This document shows, piece after piece, positions 57,144-64,000 of a stretch of 64,000 nucleotides of DNA. The stretch comes from Daphnia pulex (taxonomy: Eukaryota; Arthropoda; Branchiopoda; Diplostraca; Daphniidae): NCBI RefSeq assembly GCF_021134715.1, contig NC_060023.1:8308001-8372000 (forward strand). The letters are read 5' to 3'. The position numbers and the translations under genes are program-made. Each line of letters starts with the position of its first letter. Position 1 is the stretch's first letter. The notes beneath the pieces are model-generated. The model saw nothing but the letters and a program-made list of their open reading frames with translations. It had not been told where the DNA came from and made no database searches.

Positions 57144-59600
57144 GAGTTTGCACCTCATTCATTGGCACGCGCTTAACCCCACTCTCCTTGATAACTTCTT
57201 TATCTTCTACTACTGCTACTGCAACTAAACAAAAACCAAACAAACTGTCATCGAGACATTCCTGTGGTCTGATTTCCCCATCGTCTAGTCACTAAGATGG
57301 TTTCCGTCATCTGATTCGATTCGACATAGAATGGAACCTTGCCGTGCCACTCGTATATTTTAACCCGATCCTCGTCCTTTTGCCCCCCGCCCCCCTTTAA
57401 CAGCGTAACAAATGTTTTTGTGTTCCGAAAAATCTTGACCTTGCTCCCCCCCCCCCCCCCCCCACTACCCCACACTTCTCCTCGTTATGGCGTTTCCTAG
57501 CTTTTGCCTCCCCCGGAATTTCTTACATTTGTCTCGTTACGTCGAGCGTTAGTATGTCGTGACACCCTCGTCTAGGTTTAGAATTCAGTTTGCCGTTTCT
57601 TTTGTATATTTCCCCCCTCCCTTTTCAAGACTCGAGAAGGCTCATTTGCAGCTTTCCTTTCATTGTTCCCCGTGCAGCTACATCAAATGGAATAGTTCTC
57701 CCATCCTTTCACAGACTCTCCTCCGGCCGAATTTTCCGCTTTATATCAGTGTCGAGTAGTTTATTTTCCCCTTCAAAACAAAACAAAGAAAACAAAAAAT
57801 AAGGAGGGAAATTTTAAAAAAAGATTTCCATCTATTTCTTTTGGTCGTCGTGACTTGTTTATATTTATTGCCACATTCATATAAAACTACTACTCCCGCC
57901 CGAGAAATAGCTACCACTCCTCAAAAGGTTTTATTTCAATTACTATGATGATGGAAGGGGATATATTGCCAGCCTGTGATGGATCGCGTGCTCAAACACA
58001 CACACACAAAAGAGAAAAAGTTGATAACAGCAGCCCTGTGGGAAAGTTAGGAAATTGGAAGAACTAGGAATTTAAAAAATTGCTGAATGTTATCATGAGG
58101 AAATGAAATGTTAGGAGTGTTGAACCCTTTGATATCCTCCAACCACACATCAGATGTCGTTATTTCTTGTTGGAATATCTAGGCAAAAGAGAAAGAAAAG
58201 AAGAAAAAAAAACGGTAAACAAAACAAAAATAGCAAAGCAGCCGATTGAAAGTTGTCGTTCTGTCTCACTCTCACTATCTCTTTATATTTCGTATCTTTC
58301 TCTTTTTACACACCTTTCTCTGTGTCTCCAGGTCACGCCAAAAACGGGGATTTTCTACTTTAATGTATTATAGCACATTTCCATTGGTGACTTGTCTTGT
58401 GTGGAAAACAATGTGTTTCTTCAATTAATTCTTTTCGTTTCGACTTATTTATTATTAATCGAGATGTGTTTTTTTTTTTGTAATTGGAAAGGAAATGGTT
58501 ACAAAATCAGCCAATTGAAGAACTAAATTTACCCCTGGTATGTGTTATAAGCGTCTTGGTCACTCCCCTCTGCTGTTGGATGTCAAAAAATGATTTTTTT
58601 AATTCTTTATGAGAAAGAGGATTTTCCATTCCTGAATTACTCGGATTTCGTGAGCAAAATTTGTGCGTGTTGATTTTTGTACGTTTACTTTTTTCATTGT
58701 AAAACTCGGCATTACCTTTTTTGTGTTTTGATCTACTCCCACCTGGAATTCTCTGTCCTGAGCTGTGCCGTATTGCCCTCCCTCTCCCAATGTGTCTCAT
58801 CAACTATAAAATCCATGTGTTGAGTGTGCAACACATTCTGTTATTTTTTTCTTATGTCAATTTTGTCCGGCTTTTCATTGCTCGTAACAAACGAATATAC
58901 TCGCTGGAAAGTTGCATTTTTTGGCGCAATTAATTAATTAATTTTTATTTCCAAGTTCCCAGGAGTTTCAGTAGATCAAAAAGATCAAACCGTTTTTTTG
59001 TCGATTGTCCTCGTGTAAATGCGAAAAGGAGCAACGTCCTAGAAATTAATTAAAGACGATGTCACTGATCGCTTAATTCCAAGATTAATTCCTTCTTCCA
59101 AATATTGCACAGCCTTGTAATTTTCCCTCTTGGTTTTTTTATTGCCAACTGGCGCCTGGCAGCATTCCGTATTTGTTTCCTTCTTCGCTAGATGGTGTGG
59201 AAGGCTGGGGATTCCCTAGTGCTAGCAGCTAGCTCCCCTCAGGCGTTTTCCGTTTTGCAGAACCGTATTAATAAGGCAGGGTAGTCAATGCAGACTACAG
59301 CTGATCATATTACGAATCACAACACGTCAACGTGCCCATATTTTGCGTTTGAGTACTTGTAGTTTAGACTGATTTTCAAATTGCATCATAGTTGTGGTTT
59401 GCTATTCATTTAAAGGAAAAACGAAATATCGGGTAAATATATACATTACAATTGCATATTATTTTCTTTATACATCACGATAGATGAATAGATCACACTA
59501 ATTTTTGTTTTCCTTTCATCTGGCTTTCAGTTAAATTAAGTTGAAGATACATTTAAAGCGACGAATCATCGACAAACAAGGATTTTACTTTATCACTACA
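57144..59600. other. Gene-poor stretch with 3'UTR and poly-C tract
   Basis: The first part is probably the long 3'UTR of the ZNF292-like gene and holds an 18-C run at 57446-57463 and a CA microsatellite near 57996. The rest is AT-rich with short ORFs only. The ALG2 5' flank occupies the end. No independent gene was recognised. Confidence 0.6.
57446..57463 (+). repeat. Poly-C tract (18 C)
   Basis: A homopolymer of 18 C in the presumed 3'UTR, preceded by CCCCCCGCCCCCC-like sequence near 57383. PCBP-type KH proteins bind such RNA, but length may also be affected by sequencing error. Confidence 0.85.
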
Positions 59601-61151
59601 ATGGTGAAAGTTGTCTTTCTACATCCAGATTTGGGAATTGGAGGAGCTGAGCGTCTTGTGGTTGATGCAGCACTTGCTTTGCAATCCAAAGGCCATGAGA
59701 TTCATATTGTTACTTCTTACCATGATCCTGGGCATAGCTTTCCTGAAACCAATGATGGCACTATTGCAGTTACCGTAAGTGGCAATTGGCTCCCACGCAG
59801 CATATTTGGGTAAGATAATTAATTTTACCAACAGACAAAAAAATGCTGAGACTAATCTGTTGATATATGTATAGGAGATTTCTTGCATTGTGTGCTTATG
59901 TACGCATGGTATGGGCATCATTCTACACAGTGTTTTTCAGTGATTTGAACCCTCAAGTCTATTTTTGTGATCAGGTCTGTAAAGATGGTTTCACAAGAAT
60001 GTTATTAATGAGTTACTTAATTATTTTTTCCTCCTCAGGTATCAATGTGCATACCAGTTTTAAAGACATTCACACGTGTGCCAGTCCTATTTTATTGCCA
60101 TTTTCCGGATCTTTTGCTCGCTAGTCATCGAACCTGGATACAAAAGATTTATAGAACACCTTTAGATTGGCTTGAAGAGAAAACAAGTAAGCTACTTTCC
60201 CATTTTATGTTTTAGAATAATTCAATGTAATTTATAAATTTATTTAATCCTATTTACAGCCGGACTAGCTACTACAACGGTGGTCAACAGCCATTTCACG
60301 GCCGGTGTTTTTTGTGATACTTTTAAAAGTATTCGTCGGCGACCACAGGTGCTTTACCCTTCTCTGAACTTTGAAAGTTTTGATCGAGAATGCGGCAACA
60401 GCCTCAGTAGTGTTATTGGCACCGACAAGAAAGTAGATTTTGTTTACCTCTCCATAAATCGTTACGAGCGGAAGAAGAACCTAGGATTAGCAATAAAAGC
60501 ATTCGGTAAGGACAACTTGTCTCAAAAATAACAATATCTTTTAATAAAGTTTGTTTCTTGTTAGGCCTATTAAAATCATCCCTGGGCAGTGCGAAAATTC
60601 ACCTGATCATGGTAGATTTTTTAATTGTCTTTTATCCAATTTTGTTATCTATAATTAATTTTAAATTCCATGGTAACATTTTTATATAGGTTGGGGGATA
60701 CGATGATCGTCTAATTGAAAATGTCGAACATTACGACGAGTTGCAGGAACTTGTTATTTCGTTGAATCTTAGCGAGTCTGTAACATTTCTTCGCTCACCA
60801 AGTGACGAAACCAAGACATGCTTGTTGAAAAACTGTCAAACGTTACTTTACACACCGGACAAGGAGCACTTTGGTATAGTTCCATTGGAAGCCATGTACT
60901 GTCAGCTCCCCGTCATTGCTGTTAATAGCGGAGGGCCGCTGGAAACGGTAGAGGACCACCGAACAGGTTACCTATGCCAGCCTACAGCGGAAGATTTTGC
61001 TGAAAAGATGCAGTACCTCTTTGAAAACCCAAACATAGCGATTAAAATGGGAGAGCGAGGTAAACAACGTGTAATTCAACATTTCTCTTTCCATTCTTTC
61101 TGCCACCAGCTGAATGATCTGGTGGGTGAGCTTGTTGTATCGAAGGTTTAG
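59601..61151 (+). CDS. ALG2: ALG2 alpha-1,3/1,6-mannosyltransferase
   Basis: Six exons, 59601-59809, 59875-59974, 60039-60186, 60260-60505, 60565-60611 and 60690-61151, give 403 residues (human about 416). ALG2 adds the second and third mannose to the dolichol-linked oligosaccharide on the cytosolic face of the ER during N-glycan assembly. Family hallmarks: [51 protein letters not shown] and the GT4 catalytic motif [17 protein letters not shown] with [10 protein letters not shown]. The ATG at 59601 ([11 protein letters not shown]) is preferred over an in-frame ATG at 59541, since the extra residues are not conserved. Exon 5 is only 47 nt. It is convergent with WDR70, with 228 bp between stop codons. 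Confidence 0.96.
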
Positions 61152-61379
61152 TGATCATTACACTTATTTAAATAAGTTTGTCACCATCGTTTTTCAAAAA
61201 AAATTATTCCATTTACATGTTGCTCACGATATTCACGTTAAAATCAATCAACATCTCTATGACCTCTCCCTCCAATTTATCGTCAGTTACGTCAAATTAT
61301 TAGATCAGTAATAAAATCAAAATCGAGGACGACAAAGTTTCAGTATAGCTCTAGGAGGATTCAAGCGATGGGACAACCT

Positions 61380-63817
61380 TTAGTTTAATTTTCCTTTTTT
61401 AGCCTCTGGTTCTTCATCGCCGTCGGTATTTTCAGGTGCCCAGATGGGCTTGGGCTGGGTCTTAGAATAAGCAGGTGAGACCCAATATGGATTTGCGGCT
61501 GCGGCACTTGCATGTCTAAGAATGGCTTCCCTTGGATTGCCTTCGTCCTCAATCCGACTTGCAATACCCAAATTACGAACGATGTACGAAGACAAGGTGC
61601 TACCTGAAGTCGCAACTCGACCACCGGAACCTAAACAAATAATCAAATAGGGAGCTATAATATGCTTAAAGGACTTGCATGGTGAAATCTTATTTTTACC
61701 TTTGTTTCCGATCGGAAGATCAGGTTGTTTAGATAATAACGGATCTTTGCGGGCCTTCTCCATTGCTCGTCGAGTTGACCTAGGTTTGTCCTCTCGAAAC
61801 ATGGGAAGAGCGTGAGGTGTGATGACACGCACCGTTGACATCACGTCATGCTTTAAACCATAAAAATTCAGAAAATCAACGCTTTCAGACAAGAAAAAAA
61901 AATCTTTACCTGTCTAATTTTCTTGGGTTTACCAAGACAAAGCTTAGCTCCATTGTGACTCTTGGCGACGTCATAATACAAATGAATGTTACCATCACCT
62001 GCTCCAATTATTATCTGGTTGAGTTTGGGATGCCACAAAGTACGAACAACGTGAGATTTAGGAACATCAATCTCGTGAACACGTTCGAAAGTGTTTCTGT
62101 CTAAAAACACAACTTTGCCGCCGCTTTCGCCTTTTTCAAAAGAGGTACCAGTGAGTAGCAGTCGGTCATTAGGACTAAATGCACAATTTGTCCTGCAAAT
62201 ATCGAACGATAATTAATTTAGACATTCTACACCAGGTCTACTACTAAGGGCTTCTTACATGCTAAATCTGGAATAAAGATTTTCGGCGGAGTGGACGGGA
62301 GCTTTTGGTTGTCGTATGTCCCAAAGTTTTAAAGTAGAATCACCGCCACGTGTAGCGACATTACGGCCATCGTAGGCAAAAGTGATGCCGGAAGTTTCAG
62401 TACCAGTCTGATGAGCGTTACGAATTAGTACGGATGTGTTTACCTGCGAAAAAGTGAAATCTTCAGAATTTTTTCTACATACATGAGTACTATTGTTTTG
62501 TTTTATTTTTTTACTTACAAACATTCTGCGATGATCCCACATCTGTATGGAACCATCGTTGCAAGCACAAGCAATCAAGTTACCATCTCTACTATAAGTG
62601 CAACTCGTTGGAGCTGCTCTCAAGCCATTTTGAGATCGGCTCTTCATGATCCCTTTGTGTTGTTTGACATCCTCGACATTCCATATCCGACAAGTTCTGT
62701 TAAAAAATTTTAATAGTTAAAATTAGAAAAAAAATATTAATATTGATTCCACTAAAGAAAGTCATACCCGTCTTGAGAACAAGTTAAGAATTCCTGTTTG
62801 TCTCTTGGATGCCAACTTCCTCCCACAAGTGAAGCAATGTGACCCTTTGTTCTTGCCATATCTGTAATATACTGATCTCCTTTAACGCACTCAGCTTTCT
62901 CATACCCGTCGCGATCAACAATTTTTGCCTTTAAATAAACTAGACGGTTAGTAAAGGTTTTCAAAATACTTAAATAATTTATAATTACCTGAGCAGTACC
63001 AGAAATGATGAGAATAGCATCACCTGTGATGGAATAATGCAAATCCAAGATGGGATGACTGAAAAAATATATGGAAACACATTAGGTTACAGTTAAAAAT
63101 ATTATCTAACTTTTTAACAAAAATATACCTTTCACATGGTCTAATAGTTCTGAAGCTCTGCAGGGAGGAGCTCATTCCAGCAAAGTCCCAAAGCTTAACT
63201 TCATAATCAACAGATCCTGATATCAGTCTAGCACCAGAATGGTCTATGCTTAGAGCTGAGACGGGTTTTGTGCCATGATTCAAATTGACCTCCAAAGAAG
63301 CAGGAATGGAATTTTCTTCATCATCACTATCACTGCTGTCTTCATCTTCATCATCATCATCATCATCATTACTGTGAGACTTTGTGTGTTTCTTCGAAGA
63401 TTTTTTTGTTGCATCTGAAACATTACTTGGCTCACTATCCTTGCTAGTGGATTGCGCTGGTGGGGGAAGAGGGGGCCCGATAACATCTTCATCATCTTCT
63501 TCTGGTTCTTCAGTTGTAGCTTCAATTTCACTCACTTTTTTGGTGGTCCGTTCCCTTGCCACTTGTTTGCTTTGTTCTACAAGACTTTCCAAATCAAAAT
63601 TTTTAACTGGGGCTGCTTTATTCTTCCCAAACCCTTGGAATCCCATGGCCTGTTGCACAGCAGTTGTTGGTTCAGCACGAAATTCTTCTTCCGATTTCCC
63701 AAATTTGCCGAATCCACCATCACCATCATCGCTTTTGGCAGGTTGGGTAATAGAACTGATTGAAAGTTGTCCAAATGATCCAATTTTGCCGAAGGCGATA
63801 GCTTTTTTGGGAGGCAT
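61380..63817 (-). CDS. WDR70: WDR70 WD-repeat protein
   Basis: Eight exons on the minus strand (63817-63129, 63058-62989, 62928-62768, 62696-62519, 62443-62259, 62192-61910, 61850-61700, 61630-61380) give 655 residues; human WDR70 has 654. The N-terminal third is acidic and low complexity, with a long Asp run (codons at about 63347-63370) and the family signature DVIGPPLPPP. WD repeats follow, with HGTKPVSALSIDHSGARL, YEVKLWDFAGM, YSRDGNLIACACNDGSIQ, GGDSTLKLWDIRQP and LWHPKLNQIIIGAGDG. The tail RVIT-PHALPMFRED, RREAILRHA-type motif and PYWVSPAYSKTQPKPIW are conserved. WDR70 is a nuclear protein linked to DNA damage response and H2B ubiquitination in other organisms. Confidence 0.96.
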
Positions 63818-64000
63818 GACTATTACGTTAGCTACAAATACAAATTCTTATTGTGAGTTGGCAAAATGAAGAAGTAACTCTAACATACACGAAGTTTTAT
63901 GCACACAACTGCACACAACAATTTTCGATTTTCGGACGATTCGAAATTGTCTGCTTGCTTTCTTCAGTCAGAGACCCCAAACGTCAACTGTTGTAACTAC
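63818..64000 (-). other. WDR70 5' flank and leader
   Basis: Upstream of the WDR70 ATG to the window's end. No other feature is recognisable. The neighbouring gene, if any, lies outside. Confidence 0.5.

Overview
The window is eukaryotic nuclear DNA, most likely from an arthropod and best fitting a branchiopod crustacean such as Daphnia. Genes are dense and split by many short introns (mostly 55-120 bp, GT-AG with one GC-AG), intergenic spaces are small, and the proteins are conserved animal families. The species call is inference from gene style. Exon models were built by hand from splice sites and reading phase; those for the BLTP2, ACTL6A, ALG2, WDR70, RNF103, ferritin and C4orf33-like genes close in phase and give family-typical lengths, except RNF103, which is short.

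Layout. 2-13586 (+): 3' part of a SVEP1-type extracellular gene (vWA, Ephrin-receptor-like, about 29 sushi, two HYR, EGF, pentraxin/LamG); its 5' end lies outside the window. 13.8-24.9 kb: a rearranged zone with two partial copies of the BLTP2 gene's 5' end (13786-14160 and 15842-16630). Single-exon genes lie between and after them: a truncated Fem-1-like protein (14674-15594), a membrane-anchored KH-domain protein on the minus strand (18946-20409) and a disordered Lys/Pro/Glu-rich repeat protein (22173-24107). 24990-33303 (+): intact 28-exon BLTP2/hobbit (KIAA0100, FMP27 family) bridge-like lipid-transfer protein. 33851-34619 (-): C4orf33/UPF0462 homolog. 35597-36291 (-): cytosolic ferritin heavy chain with a candidate iron-responsive element at 36377-36404. 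37178-37720 (+): ribosomal protein eL21. 41006-44292 (+): RNF103-type RING E3 ligase lacking most of the vertebrate luminal region. 45216-46999 (+): BAP55/ACTL6A. 47811-57143 (+): a 15-exon, about 2683-residue nuclear-type protein whose N-terminal half resembles ZNF292/RLF but which has no C2H2 fingers. 59601-61151 (+): ALG2. 61380-63817 (-): WDR70.

Apart from the BLTP2-derived duplications the genes are functionally unrelated housekeeping neighbours, not an operon-like system. The most unusual material is the 13.8-24.9 kb zone. There a BLTP2 first-exon copy (a membrane anchor with its promoter-proximal sequence) sits in compatible splice phase upstream of the Fem-1-like fragment, a CTCF-like core motif lies between them, and two single-exon genes of unclear origin follow.
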